Positions 16,344 through 25,488 of a stretch of DNA of 64,000 bases are shown piece by piece. The position numbers were made by a program, and so were the translations under genes. Origin of the DNA: Pseudomonas sp. ANT_H4 (GTDB taxonomy: Bacteria > Pseudomonadota > Gammaproteobacteria > Pseudomonadales > Pseudomonadaceae); contig NZ_VOBG01000013.1 in the NCBI RefSeq assembly GCF_008369295.1, forward strand, positions 1 to 64,000. Reading direction: 5' to 3'. Below the pieces are notes generated by a model. That model made no database searches. It had not been told where the DNA came from and saw only the letters and a list, made by a program, of their open reading frames with translations. The number at the start of each line of letters is the position of its first letter. Position 1 is the first letter of the stretch.

Positions 16344-18002
16344 ATGCTGACCCTGCTCAATCTGCTTTCCGCGGTGACCCTGCTGATCTGGGGCACGCAC
16401 ATCGTCCGTACCGGCATCCTGCGGGTCTACGGCTCCAACTTGCGCCAGGTGATCGGGCAGAACATGTCCAAGCGCTGGCTGGCATTCATCGCCGGGATAC
16501 TGGTCACCGCCATGGTGCAAAGCAGCAACGCCACGGCGATGCTGGTGACCTCATTTGTCGGCCAGGGCCTGATGGGCCTGACGCCCGCCCTGGCGACCAT
16601 GCTCGGCGCCGACGTTGGTACCGCGTTAATGGCCCGGGTGCTGACCCTCGACCTGTCCTGGCTGTCGCCGCTGCTGATTTTTCTTGGCGTGATTTTCTTC
16701 CTGTCCCGCAAACAAACGCGAATCGGACAAATGGGCCGCGTCGGCATCGGCCTGGGCCTGATCATCCTCGCGCTGCAATTGATCGTCGAAGCCGCAGGGC
16801 CCATTACCCATGCCCAGGGCGTCAAGGTGCTGTTCGCCTCGCTGACCGGCGACATTCTGCTCGATGCCCTGATAGGCGCATTGTTCGCGATGATTTCCTA
16901 CTCCAGCCTGGCTGCCGTGCTGCTGACCGCCACACTGGCCGGCGCCGGCGTGATCGGCCTGCACGTGGCCATAGGCCTGGTAATCGGCGCCAACATCGGC
17001 TCCGGCGTGCTGGCCTTTCTCAGCACCAGCATGCAGAACGCCGCCGGGCGCCAGGTCGCGCTGGGCAGCCTGCTGTACAAGCTGATCGGCTTGCTGCTGA
17101 TTATTCCGGTCCTCGATCCGCTGGTGCAGTGGATGGACACCCTGGACTACAGCACCCAAGGCATGGTCATCACCTTTCACCTGCTCTACAACGTCACCCG
17201 TTGCCTGATCCTGTTGCCCACCATCGGCCCGATGGCGCGTTTGTGTGCCTGGCTGCTGCCGGAGCGGCCGGAGGTCAACGGCCTGGCCAAACCCCGTCAC
17301 CTCGACCTGACGGCACTGGCCACCCCAAGTCTGGCGCTGGCCAATGCCGCGCGGGAAACCCTGCGCCTGGGAGACTTGATCGACAATATGCTGACCTCAA
17401 TGCTGGAAGTACTGCGGGGCAATCAAACCGCAATCACCCAGGAAATGCGCAGCCTCAGCGACGATGTCGAAGCCCTCTACAGCGCCATCAAGCTCTACCT
17501 GGCGCAGATGCCTCGCGAAGACCTCAGCGAACAGGACAGCCGCCGCTGGGCCGAGATCATTGAACTTGCGATCAACCTGAAACTGGCTGGCGACTTGATC
17601 GAGCGCATGCTGCGCAAGGTCCAGCAGCAAAAGACCTCCCAGCGCCGCTCGTTTTCCGAAGTTGGCCTGGAAGAGCTGGCCGGCCTGCACAGCCAACTAA
17701 TCGCCAACCTGCGCCTGGGCCTTTCGGTGTTTCTCAGTGCCGACCCGGAAAGCGCCCGGCAATTACTGCGTGAAAAACGCCGCTTCCGCGCCCAGGAACG
17801 ACGCCTGGCCCACGCCCACGTCAGCCGCCTGCAACGCAAGATCGTACAGAGCATCGAGACCAGCTCCCTGCATCTGGAGTTGATCGCCGACATGAAGCGC
17901 CTGAACTCGTTGTTCTGCAGCAGCGCCTATGTGGTTCTGGAAACCTGCGAAACCGGCGCACTGGCGGCGGATAATATTGCCGATATCACCCATTCGCCCT
18001 GA
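16344..18002 (+). CDS. Na/Pi-cotransporter family protein with C-terminal PhoU-like domain
   Basis: A 552-aa protein. The N-terminal 310 residues form membrane helices with two NptA-type repeats: the QSSNATAMLVTSFVGQGLMG segment (about residues 56-75) and the SYSSLAAVLLTATLAG segment (about 188-203), the QSS/SSS motifs of sodium-phosphate cotransporters. The last roughly 200 residues are charged helices like PhoU. I chose ATG 16344; a TTG 30 bp upstream would prepend MEHDQHRGPS, which does not look like a membrane-protein start. Phosphate as substrate is the family assignment only. Monocistronic or with the M16 peptidase gene 57 bp downstream. Confidence 0.85.
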   Translation: MLTLLNLLSAVTLLIWGTHIVRTGILRVYGSNLRQVIGQNMSKRWLAFIAGILVTAMVQSSNATAMLVTSFVGQGLMGLTPALATMLGADVGTALMARVLTLDLSWLSPLLIFLGVIFFLSRKQTRIGQMGRVGIGLGLIILALQLIVEAAGPITHAQGVKVLFASLTGDILLDALIGALFAMISYSSLAAVLLTATLAGAGVIGLHVAIGLVIGANIGSGVLAFLSTSMQNAAGRQVALGSLLYKLIGLLLIIPVLDPLVQWMDTLDYSTQGMVITFHLLYNVTRCLILLPTIGPMARLCAWLLPERPEVNGLAKPRHLDLTALATPSLALANAARETLRLGDLIDNMLTSMLEVLRGNQTAITQEMRSLSDDVEALYSAIKLYLAQMPREDLSEQDSRRWAEIIELAINLKLAGDLIERMLRKVQQQKTSQRRSFSEVGLEELAGLHSQLIANLRLGLSVFLSADPESARQLLREKRRFRAQERRLAHAHVSRLQRKIVQSIETSSLHLELIADMKRLNSLFCSSAYVVLETCETGALAADNIADITHSP

Positions 18003-18059
18003 ACGTACGGCGGTGCGTGAAGTCAGTTAAAACGGACCTCACTCGCCAGGAAGCTTGTT

Positions 18060-19445
18060 ATGCGTCGCCTGTTATTCGCCTGCCTGCTCATGGGCTCGGT
18101 ACATGCCTTTGCCTTTGATCGCTTGCAGGTAGAAGGCTATATGTTACCCAACGGTCTGCAATTACTGCTCAAGCCGGGCACTGAGCGCGGGCACGTGGCC
18201 ATTCGTTTGGTGGTCGGCGTTGGTCTGGACGACTTCAGTTGCCAAGACAAGGAACTGCCGCACCTGCTGGAACACCTGCTGTTCAGCGGTATTGACGGCG
18301 GCGGCGAAGGGGCTCTGGAAGAGCAGATGCAAGCCCTGGGCGGCGAATGGAACGCCTTCACCAGCAACGCAGACACCACCTTCGTCATCGAAGCACCGGC
18401 ACACAACCAGCGCAAGGTGCTGGACCTGTTGCTGGCGATCCTGACCCGAACCGAGCTGAACGACGCCGCCATCACTGCCGCCAAGCAAGTGGTCGAGCGC
18501 GAAGATGGCGGCCATTACTCCCACTTGCAACGCCTGCTGGATCGCCAGGACCTGGGCCACAGCGCCAGCAATCAACTGGCGGTAGAGTTAGGCATCAAGT
18601 GCGCCGAACGGGCAGAAGTCCACGACTTGACCCGCGACCAACTGGAAAAGGTACGAAAGGATTGGTACGCACCCAACAACATGACCCTGATCATCGTCGG
18701 CGACCTGGACAAGTTGCTGCCGGCCTACCTGGAACGCACCTACGGACAGCTCGACCCGGTAGACCCCAGCGAACATCGGTCCCTGCCGCAGATTCAGCAC
18801 GCCGCAGCCACTCACCGGGATCTGATCCACGGCTGGGTCGGCGATGGCGCCAAGCTGCACTGGCTGTTTCCGGAACCGATGCTGGACGATCAACACGACG
18901 AAACCTACGACCTGCTCAAGGACTACATGGACTGGGCGCTGTATCGCCAACTGCGGCTCAAGCACGGTTTGTCCTACGGCCCGTGGAGCGAGCGAGAAGT
19001 GCTCGGCGGCGTTGGCTTCCTGAGCCTCAACGCCGACCTTGAACGCGACAACCTGCCCGAAGCCGAGCAGGTGCTGGAAACCCTCAAGACCACACTGCTC
19101 AAGGACGGCCTCGACCCGACTACCTTCGCTCGCCTGAAACAGGCTGCCATCGCCCGCCAGGCCTGGGCCGTGCAGGGCAACAGCGCGCTGGCCGATTATT
19201 ACTGGAGCGCCTCGGGCGACTACACCGACGGGCGCTTCAGTGACCCGATCAAGCGCATCAAGGCGGTCAACCTGGAGCAGACCAACCAGGCCATGCGCCA
19301 GGTCCTTAACCAGACCGGCTACTGGCGCATCGAAAAACCGCTGCTTAGCTACGACGCCCTCAACTGGGTCGGCGCAGGCGTTCTGGGGCTGATCGCGATT
19401 GTGTTGCTGGGCCTGCGGCGTTATCGCAAAGCGATTGCGCAATGA
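18060..19445 (+). CDS. M16-family zinc peptidase, exported and membrane-anchored
   Basis: A 461-aa insulinase-family protein. It has a signal peptide (about residues 1-18) and the inverted zinc motif HLLEH at 68-72 with Glu148 exactly 76 residues later, the complete HxxEH-x(76)-E catalytic set. The second M16 domain follows from about residue 190. A single C-terminal membrane segment (about residues 432-452, GAGVLGLIAIVLLGL) and a basic tail suggest it is anchored to the inner membrane facing the periplasm. M16 peptidases usually act as pairs; no partner gene is next to it. Substrate unknown. Confidence 0.88.
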   Translation: MRRLLFACLLMGSVHAFAFDRLQVEGYMLPNGLQLLLKPGTERGHVAIRLVVGVGLDDFSCQDKELPHLLEHLLFSGIDGGGEGALEEQMQALGGEWNAFTSNADTTFVIEAPAHNQRKVLDLLLAILTRTELNDAAITAAKQVVEREDGGHYSHLQRLLDRQDLGHSASNQLAVELGIKCAERAEVHDLTRDQLEKVRKDWYAPNNMTLIIVGDLDKLLPAYLERTYGQLDPVDPSEHRSLPQIQHAAATHRDLIHGWVGDGAKLHWLFPEPMLDDQHDETYDLLKDYMDWALYRQLRLKHGLSYGPWSEREVLGGVGFLSLNADLERDNLPEAEQVLETLKTTLLKDGLDPTTFARLKQAAIARQAWAVQGNSALADYYWSASGDYTDGRFSDPIKRIKAVNLEQTNQAMRQVLNQTGYWRIEKPLLSYDALNWVGAGVLGLIAIVLLGLRRYRKAIAQ

Positions 19446-19514
19446 CACCCCAATGAAACGGCTAAGACGTTATTCTGTCTGGGATTTTTCCCTACAAAGA
19501 CTGTGAACTGCCGA

Positions 19515-20558
19515 ATGCCTAACCTGACCCATTACATACAGCGCGTCATCGAACTGATGAAGCGCTACCCAGGTGTGATTGCACTCGGCGGTTTTATCTC
19601 GGGTGTGAGCAGCTTCATCCTGGTGGATCGCCAGCAAGGTATGGCCAGCTGGATCGCCATCATCATGCTGGTGAGCTGGTTATGGCTGATGCTGGAAAAC
19701 AGTTTCACCCAGTTATTCAGCAAAGTTTTCAAGCGGGAAATCCCCGAACCGCTGCTGCGCTACGCCACGCAGATGATCCACCAGGAAAGCCTGTTCTTCG
19801 TCCTGCCGTTCTTTTTTGTCACCACCACCTGGAACAGCGGCCAATCGGTCTTCACCGGCCTGCTGGGCGCGGCAGCGCTGGTCTCGATCACCGACCCGCT
19901 GTACTACAAGTGGCTGGCACCCAAGCGCTCGCTGTTCTTGGCGCTGCACACCCTAACTCTGTTCGCCGCCCTACTGACCGCGCTGCCGATCATCCTGCAC
20001 CTGACCACCGCCGAGAGTTACAAGCTGGCACTCGGGGTGGCGATGGCTCTTTCGATCCCCAGCCTGGCGGTCAGCCTGCCGCTGCGCAGTGTGCGGGGCT
20101 GGGTCATGTTGCTGGGAGTAACCGCCGCCATTGGCGCCGCCGGCTGGTTCCTGCGCAGCTGGGTACCGCCGGCCACGTTGTGGATGAGCGAAGTCGCCAT
20201 CAGCACCCAGTTGCAAGACCGCACTCCCGGCGATGACCTCAAGGAAGTCAGTTCCAGCCAACTGCGCAGCAGCGGGCTGTACGCCTATACCGCGATCAAC
20301 GCGCCGCGCGGGCTGGATGAACGGATCTACCATGTCTGGAAATTCAACGGCAAAGAGGTCGACCGCATTGCCCTGGATATTCACGGCGGGCGCAAGGAAG
20401 GCTACCGGGCCTGGACCCACAAACAAAATTTCCCGCCGAACGCGGTGGGACACTGGCAGGTGCGGGTACTGACCGAAGACGGGCAGGTGATCGGCGTGTT
20501 GCGCTTCACAGTAACTGACGCCAGTCAGGACCCCGCGACGGCGAACGCGCCAAAGTAG
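19515..20558 (+). CDS. DUF5924/DUF2914 membrane protein
   Basis: A protein of about 347 aa with six or so hydrophobic segments in the first 220 residues, followed by a soluble C-terminal domain of about 110 residues (YHVWKFNGKEVDRIALDI, then WTHKQNFPPNAVGHWQVRV) that resembles DUF2914. ATG 19515 and GTG 19503 are both possible starts and neither has a strong ribosome binding site. It lies 55 bp upstream of the Mla-type operon on the same strand. Function unknown; the association with lipid transport genes is only positional. Confidence 0.75.
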   Translation: MPNLTHYIQRVIELMKRYPGVIALGGFISGVSSFILVDRQQGMASWIAIIMLVSWLWLMLENSFTQLFSKVFKREIPEPLLRYATQMIHQESLFFVLPFFFVTTTWNSGQSVFTGLLGAAALVSITDPLYYKWLAPKRSLFLALHTLTLFAALLTALPIILHLTTAESYKLALGVAMALSIPSLAVSLPLRSVRGWVMLLGVTAAIGAAGWFLRSWVPPATLWMSEVAISTQLQDRTPGDDLKEVSSSQLRSSGLYAYTAINAPRGLDERIYHVWKFNGKEVDRIALDIHGGRKEGYRAWTHKQNFPPNAVGHWQVRVLTEDGQVIGVLRFTVTDASQDPATANAPK

Positions 20559-20613
20559 GCAGGATCGTGCTATTACGTAGGAACTGTGTAGTAGCCAAAC
20601 AAGCTCGGAGCTT

Positions 20614-21762
20614 ATGACCAGTAGCACAACGGCTGGAGCCGCTCACCTGGACACGTCCACCACCCCACCACAACTCAGGGTTACAGGGGACTGGACGCTG
20701 GCCCACTACACCTCCCTGAAAAAGCTTTCGCAAAAGCTCGACGGCCAATACGACGCCGGTACGCGCATCGACCTTAACGGCCTGGGCGCCCTGGATACGG
20801 CCGGCGCCTCGCTGCTGGTCGAGTTGCTCGGCCCCGAGCGCATTGAGCAATCCGCCGAACATTCCGATTGCAGCCTGTCCACCGCCGACCGGGCTCTGCT
20901 CAAAACCGTCTATCGCGCCCTGAACGACTTCTGTGTGCCAGTCAAAGAACCGGAAGAGGGCGCCGGCATTCAACTGCTGGCACGCATAGGCAGCGCGGTG
21001 GACACCGTCTGGCAAGACGGCATGAAGTTGCTGGGTTTTATCGGCCTGATCCTCGAAACTTTTGCCCGCAGCGTGTTCCGCCCCAAGCGCTGGCGCCTGA
21101 CCCCGATGGTCGCCCATATCGAACAAACCGGCCTCGACGCCGCACCCATCGTCGCCTTGCTGACCTTTCTGGTGGGCGCAGTGGTGGCGTTTCTCGGTGC
21201 CACGGTGCTGGCCCGTTTCGGCGCGAGTATTTTCACCGTGGATCTGGTGGCCTTTTCGTTCCTGCGCGAATTCGGAGTACTCCTCACCGCAATCCTGATG
21301 GCCGGCCGTACCGCCAGTGCCTTCACCGCGCAAATCGGTTCGATGAAGGCCAACGAAGAAATCGACGCCATCCGCACCCTGGGCCTGGACCCGATGGAGT
21401 TGTTGGTGCTGCCCCGAGTCCTGGCGTTGCTGGTGGCACTGCCGATGTTGACCTTCCTGGCGATGATCTCCGGGATTATCGGCGGTGGCGTGGTGTGCGC
21501 AGTGGCCCTGGATATCTCGCCAGCGATGTTCCTCTCGCTGCTGCAGTCGGACATTGGCGTGCAGCACTTCCTCGTAGGCATGGTCAAGGCGCCGATCTTC
21601 GCCTTCCTGATCGCCGCCATTGGTTGCCTGGAGGGCTTCAAGGTCAGCGGCAGCGCCGAGTCCGTCGGCGCCCACACCACCTCCAGCGTGGTGCAGTCGA
21701 TTTTCGTGGTGATCGTGCTCGATGCGGTGGCCGCCTTGTTCTTCATGGAGATGGGCTGGTGA
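20614..21762 (+). CDS. MlaE-type ABC permease with N-terminal STAS domain
   Basis: A 382-aa protein. Residues about 20-115 look like an MlaB-like STAS domain (LRVTGDWTLAHYTSLKKL, then DLNGLGALDTAGASLLVEL). From about residue 160 the MlaE/YrbE permease follows, with EQTGLDAAPIVALLTFLVGA, GRTASAFTAQIGSMKANEEI and DAIRTLGLDPMELLVLPR, all family hallmarks. In the canonical Mla system MlaB and MlaE are separate proteins; here they are fused. Its stop overlaps the next gene's GTG start (GTGA). With the following ATPase, MCE protein and lipoprotein it should form a phospholipid or hydrophobic-compound transporter between inner and outer membrane. Confidence 0.92.
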   Translation: MTSSTTAGAAHLDTSTTPPQLRVTGDWTLAHYTSLKKLSQKLDGQYDAGTRIDLNGLGALDTAGASLLVELLGPERIEQSAEHSDCSLSTADRALLKTVYRALNDFCVPVKEPEEGAGIQLLARIGSAVDTVWQDGMKLLGFIGLILETFARSVFRPKRWRLTPMVAHIEQTGLDAAPIVALLTFLVGAVVAFLGATVLARFGASIFTVDLVAFSFLREFGVLLTAILMAGRTASAFTAQIGSMKANEEIDAIRTLGLDPMELLVLPRVLALLVALPMLTFLAMISGIIGGGVVCAVALDISPAMFLSLLQSDIGVQHFLVGMVKAPIFAFLIAAIGCLEGFKVSGSAESVGAHTTSSVVQSIFVVIVLDAVAALFFMEMGW

Positions 21763-22562
21763 GTCGTTTACCCCGTGCGCCCGCCGAGGCGGTGATCGAA
21801 GTGCGTGGCCTGTGCAATCGTTTCGGCAAGCAGAGCGTGCACGAAAATCTCGACCTGAATTTGTACAAAGGCGAGATCCTTGCCGTGGTCGGCGGCTCCG
21901 GCAGCGGCAAGTCGGTGCTGCTGCGCAGCATCATCGGCCTGCGCCAGCCCAGTGAGGGTGCGGTGCGGGTATTCGGCCAGGACCTGCCGAGCCTGTCGGA
22001 ACATGAGCGGTCGATGGTGGAACGGCGCTTCGGTGTACTGTTCCAGAAGGGCGCGCTGTTTTCCTCGCTGACGGTCACGGAAAACGTCGCCTTGCCACTG
22101 ATCGAGCATGCCGGCCTCAGCCGTCCCGACGCTGAACACCTTGCTGCAGTGAAACTGGCCCTGGCCGGGTTGCCACTGTCGGCCGCCGACAAATATCCAT
22201 CGTCACTCTCCGGCGGCATGATCAAGCGCGCGGCCCTGGCCCGTGCCCTGGCGCTGGACCCGGACATTCTGTTTCTCGACGAACCCACCGCCGGCCTCGA
22301 CCCGATCGGCGCCGCCGCCTTCGATCAACTAATACTGACCCTGCGCGATGCGTTGGGCCTGAGTGTGTTCCTGGTCACCCATGACCTCGACACGCTGTAC
22401 ACCATCACCGACCGGGTGGCGGTGCTGGCGCAGAAAAAAGTACTGGTGGCCGATGCCATCGACATCGTCTCGGAAACGGACGACGCCTGGATTCACGAAT
22501 ATTTTCATGGCCCACGAGGCCGCGCGGCATTGGATGCCGCTCAACAGCTCAACGAGGTATGA
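21759..22562 (+). CDS. MlaF-type ABC transporter ATPase
   Basis: A 267-aa ABC ATPase. Walker A is GGSGSGKSVLL (about residues 46-56), the Q-loop is in LFQKGALFSSLTV, the signature is LSGGMIKRAALARALAL and Walker B ILFLDEPTAGLDPIGAAA. The FQKGALFSSLTVTENVALPL segment is characteristic of MlaF. The GTG start at 21759 overlaps the permease stop by 4 bp, which implies coupled translation; a longer upstream frame has no initiation signal and lies over the permease. It powers the preceding permease. Confidence 0.93.
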   Translation: MSRLPRAPAEAVIEVRGLCNRFGKQSVHENLDLNLYKGEILAVVGGSGSGKSVLLRSIIGLRQPSEGAVRVFGQDLPSLSEHERSMVERRFGVLFQKGALFSSLTVTENVALPLIEHAGLSRPDAEHLAAVKLALAGLPLSAADKYPSSLSGGMIKRAALARALALDPDILFLDEPTAGLDPIGAAAFDQLILTLRDALGLSVFLVTHDLDTLYTITDRVAVLAQKKVLVADAIDIVSETDDAWIHEYFHGPRGRAALDAAQQLNEV

Positions 22563-22563
22563 C

Positions 22564-23502
22564 ATGGAAACCCGAGCCCATCATGTGATGATCGGCCTGT
22601 TCAGCGTGATCGTGGTGGTCGGCGCCATGCTGTTCGGCCTGTGGCTGGCCAAATCCAGCGTCGACAGCGCCTTTCAGGATTACGAAGTGATCTTCAATGA
22701 GGCAGTCAGCGGCCTGTCCCAGGGCAGCTCGGTGCAGTACAGCGGGATCAAGGTCGGCGATGTCACCAGCCTGCGCCTGGACCCCAAGGACCCACGCCGG
22801 GTATTGGCGCGCATCCGCCTGGCCAGCCAGACACCGATCAAGGAAGACACCCAAGCCAAGCTGGCCCTGACCGGTATCACCGGCACCTCGATCATCCAGC
22901 TCAGTGGCGGCACGCCGCAAAGCCCCAAACTCAAGGGCAAGAATGGCGAGCTGCCGCAAATCACTGCCTCGCCATCGCCCATCGCCCGCCTGCTGAACAA
23001 CAGCAACGACTTGATGACCAGCATCAACCTGCTGCTGCACAACGCCAACCGCATGTTCTCCCCGGATAACGTCGACCGCCTCAGCAGCACCCTGGAACAC
23101 CTGGAGCAGACCACTGGCGCCATCGCCGATCAGCGCGGAGATATCAAGCAGGTCATGCAGCAGCTAATGCAGGTCAGCAAGCAAGCCGGCGCCACCCTAG
23201 AGCAAACCACCGCGCTTATGCGTAACGCCAACGGCCTGCTCAATGACCAGGGCAAGCAGATGTTTGGCAGTGCCGAACAGGCCATGCACTCGCTTGAACA
23301 GAGCACCGCGACCATCAACAGTCTGCTGACCGACAACAAGGGCTCCCTGAACAGCGGTATGCAAGGCCTCAATGAACTGACCCCGGCCGTGCGCGAACTG
23401 CGCGACACCCTCGGTTCATTGCGGGCCATTTCCCGCCGTCTGGAAGCCAACCCCAGCGGGTATCTGCTGGGCAGCGACAAGAACAAGGAGTTCACGCCAT
23501 GA
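22564..23502 (+). CDS. MlaD-type MCE-domain protein
   Basis: A 312-aa protein with one N-terminal membrane helix (about residues 9-30) and a periplasmic MCE domain (about 38-117; VIFNEAVSGLSQGSSVQYSG, then KLALTGITGTSIIQLSGG). A long helical C-terminal region rich in Gln and Asn follows (QVMQQLMQVSKQAGATLEQT), which may form a needle-like coiled coil, as in PqiB or YebT relatives. ATG 22564 follows the ATPase stop by one base. It is the periplasmic substrate-carrying component, working with the fused permease, the ATPase and the lipoprotein. Confidence 0.92.
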   Translation: METRAHHVMIGLFSVIVVVGAMLFGLWLAKSSVDSAFQDYEVIFNEAVSGLSQGSSVQYSGIKVGDVTSLRLDPKDPRRVLARIRLASQTPIKEDTQAKLALTGITGTSIIQLSGGTPQSPKLKGKNGELPQITASPSPIARLLNNSNDLMTSINLLLHNANRMFSPDNVDRLSSTLEHLEQTTGAIADQRGDIKQVMQQLMQVSKQAGATLEQTTALMRNANGLLNDQGKQMFGSAEQAMHSLEQSTATINSLLTDNKGSLNSGMQGLNELTPAVRELRDTLGSLRAISRRLEANPSGYLLGSDKNKEFTP

Positions 23503-24110
23503 AGCGTGCTTACCGCATTATCGCCCCCGTCGCTCTAGCATTAGTCAGCGCCTGTTCGATCTTGCCCAAGGCCGATCCCTCCGACGTCTATCGGCTGCCT
23601 TCGGCCCAGGCCACTTCTCAAGCCAGCGCTGTAGCCTGGTCGTTGCGCCTGGCAAAGCCACAGACTAGCGAGTTCCTCGATAGCCCGCGCATCGCCGTGG
23701 TGCCCCAGGGTGACCTGATCAGCAGCTATGCGAACTCACGCTGGAGCGATCCAGCACCGGTGCTGTTGCGTAATCGGCTGCTGGATGGTTTCCAGCGGGA
23801 TGGACGGGTGACGTTGCTCAGCACCGATGACACCAACCTACAGGCGGACTTTGAGCTGGGCGGGCAGTTGCAGGCGTTTCAAAGCGAATATCGCGGCAGC
23901 GCAGTTGAAGTGGTGATTCGTCTGGATGCACGGCTGGTGCGCGGCAGTGATCAGCGGATCATTGCCAGCCGGCGCTTTGAAGTACGCCAGCCGGGCAGTG
24001 ACACCAAGGTTGCGGCTGTGGTGGCGGGGTTTGGCCAGGCTGGGGATGTGTTGAACAAGCAGGTGGTGGATTGGGTGGTGGGGCAGGGCAATACAGCAGC
24101 GAAAAAATAG
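23499..24110 (+). CDS. ABC-type transport auxiliary lipoprotein
   Basis: A 203-aa lipoprotein with a lipobox LVSAC (Cys about residue 19) and a PqiC/ABC_trans_aux fold (YRLPSAQ, then SLRLAKP, PRIAVVPQGDLISSYANSRWSDPAPVLLR spread over residues 30-90). Partners of this type sit at the outer membrane and receive substrate from MCE proteins. Its ATG overlaps the MCE gene's stop (ATGA), closing the operon. A REP-type palindrome follows 8 bp after the stop. Confidence 0.9.
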   Translation: MKRAYRIIAPVALALVSACSILPKADPSDVYRLPSAQATSQASAVAWSLRLAKPQTSEFLDSPRIAVVPQGDLISSYANSRWSDPAPVLLRNRLLDGFQRDGRVTLLSTDDTNLQADFELGGQLQAFQSEYRGSAVEVVIRLDARLVRGSDQRIIASRRFEVRQPGSDTKVAAVVAGFGQAGDVLNKQVVDWVVGQGNTAAKK

Positions 24111-24118
24111 CCCCTCCT

Positions 24119-24144
24119 CTGTAGGAGCGAGCTCGCTCCTACAG
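24119..24144. repeat. REP-type palindrome, perfect 26 bp
   Basis: A perfect 26-bp palindrome with the TGTAGGAGCGAG core typical of Pseudomonas REP elements. It lies between two convergent genes, where it can act as a bidirectional terminator. A second, near-identical element is at 46827-46858. Confidence 0.9.
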
Positions 24145-24154
24145 AAACAGTGAT

Positions 24155-25384
24155 TTAGCCAAAGAACCAGTAGCACACCGCAATCGCCGCTATGACACCG
24201 GCCAACTCCGCCAACAACGCACACCCCACCGCATGCCGCGCCCGCTGGATGCCCACCGAGCCAAAGTACACCGCCAACACATAAAAGGTGGTCTCGGTAC
24301 TGCCCTGAACCGTCGCCGCCACCAGTGCCGGGAAGCTATCGACACCTTGGGTCTGCATGGTTTCAATCAGCATCGCCCGCGCCGCGCTGCCGGAGAACGG
24401 CTTGACCATCGCCGTCGGCAACGCGTCGACAAAGCGGGTATCCATCCCGGTCCAGGCCACTAGATGACGAATGCCCTCCAGGCCAAAATCCAGCGCCCCG
24501 GAGGCCCGCAATATGCCCACTGCACAGAGCATCGCCACCAGGTACGGCAGCAAATTTTTGGCGACGTCGAAGCCCTCTTTGGCGCCTTCGACAAACGCTT
24601 CATAGACCTTAACCTTGCGCAGGGCGCCGATCAGCAGAAACAACATGATCAGGCCGAACAACGTCAGGTTGCCGAGGATCGATGACAAACCGGCCAACGC
24701 CGTGGCCGACAAGGTCGCCAGCAACGCCATGAAGCCGCCCAGTATCAGGGCGCCCGGAATCAGATAGGCCAGTACCACCGGGTCCCACAAGCGCAGGCGC
24801 TGCATGACAGCCACCGACAACAGCCCTACCAGGGTCGAAGCACTGGTGGCCAGCAGGATCGGCAGGAATACCAACGTCGGATCAGGCGCGCCTTGCTGCG
24901 CGCGGTACATAAAGATAGTCACCGGCAGCAGGGTCAGGGAGGACGCGTTGAGCACCAGGAACAGGATCTGCGCGTTACTGGCAGTGTTGGGGATGGGGTT
25001 GAGTTCTTGCAGCGACTTCATGGCTTTCAGGCCGATGGGCGTGGCCGCGTTATCGAGACCCAGGCCGTTGGCGGCAAAGTTCAGGGTGATCAAGCCGATG
25101 GCAGGGTGACCAGCAGGCACTTCTGGCATCAGCCGCAGGAATAGCGGACCGAGGGCCTTGGCCAGCCATTCGACGATCCCGGCCTTCTCGGCGATGCGCA
25201 GGAAACCCAGCCACAGGGTCAGGGTGCCGAACAGCAGCACCATCACTTCCACTGACAACTTGGCCATGGCGAAAATGCTTTCGACCATCGCCGCGAAGAT
25301 CCCGGCGTTACCGCCAATCAGCCACTGCGCCAGTGCTGAAACCATTGCAACGATAAAGAAGCCAAGCCACAGGCCATTGAGCAT
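24155..25384 (-). CDS. Fused SpmA/SpmB-like nucleoside-recognition (Gate) membrane protein
   Basis: A 409-aa inner-membrane protein equal to spore maturation proteins SpmA and SpmB joined end to end: the N-terminal half has NFAANGLGLDNAATPIGLKA (about residues 103-122) and the C-terminal half FSGSAARAMLIE and TVQGSTETTFYVLAVYFGS (about 332-372), the two halves' signatures. About ten hydrophobic segments are present. Non-sporulating bacteria commonly carry this fusion; its transported substrate is unknown. It is convergent with the lipoprotein gene, with a REP palindrome between, and downstream of gltP with a terminator between. Confidence 0.87.
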   Translation of the reverse strand: MLNGLWLGFFIVAMVSALAQWLIGGNAGIFAAMVESIFAMAKLSVEVMVLLFGTLTLWLGFLRIAEKAGIVEWLAKALGPLFLRLMPEVPAGHPAIGLITLNFAANGLGLDNAATPIGLKAMKSLQELNPIPNTASNAQILFLVLNASSLTLLPVTIFMYRAQQGAPDPTLVFLPILLATSASTLVGLLSVAVMQRLRLWDPVVLAYLIPGALILGGFMALLATLSATALAGLSSILGNLTLFGLIMLFLLIGALRKVKVYEAFVEGAKEGFDVAKNLLPYLVAMLCAVGILRASGALDFGLEGIRHLVAWTGMDTRFVDALPTAMVKPFSGSAARAMLIETMQTQGVDSFPALVAATVQGSTETTFYVLAVYFGSVGIQRARHAVGCALLAELAGVIAAIAVCYWFFG

Positions 25385-25436
25385 CAGTTGAATCCCCCGG
25401 AAGATGTGGCGAATGATAGCGGGGCTGGCAGAAACG

Positions 25437-25463
25437 ACAAACCCCGGATTTCCCGGGGTTTGT
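25437..25463 (-). terminator. Terminator after gltP, bidirectional in form
   Basis: Perfect 11-bp arms ACAAACCCCGG (25437-25447) and CCGGGGTTTGT (25453-25463) with a 5-nt loop. It lies 26 bp beyond the gltP stop codon and before the SpmAB-like start on the same strand. T-rich ends are present on both strands but short. Confidence 0.8.
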
Positions 25464-25488
25464 TCAGGTCACGTTGACGCAGGCATTA

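Noticed and set aside
20868..21758. Upstream extension of the Mla ATPase frame across the permease gene
   Set aside because: It lies in another frame over the conserved STAS-permease, and the GTG at 21759 with a 4-bp overlap explains the start.
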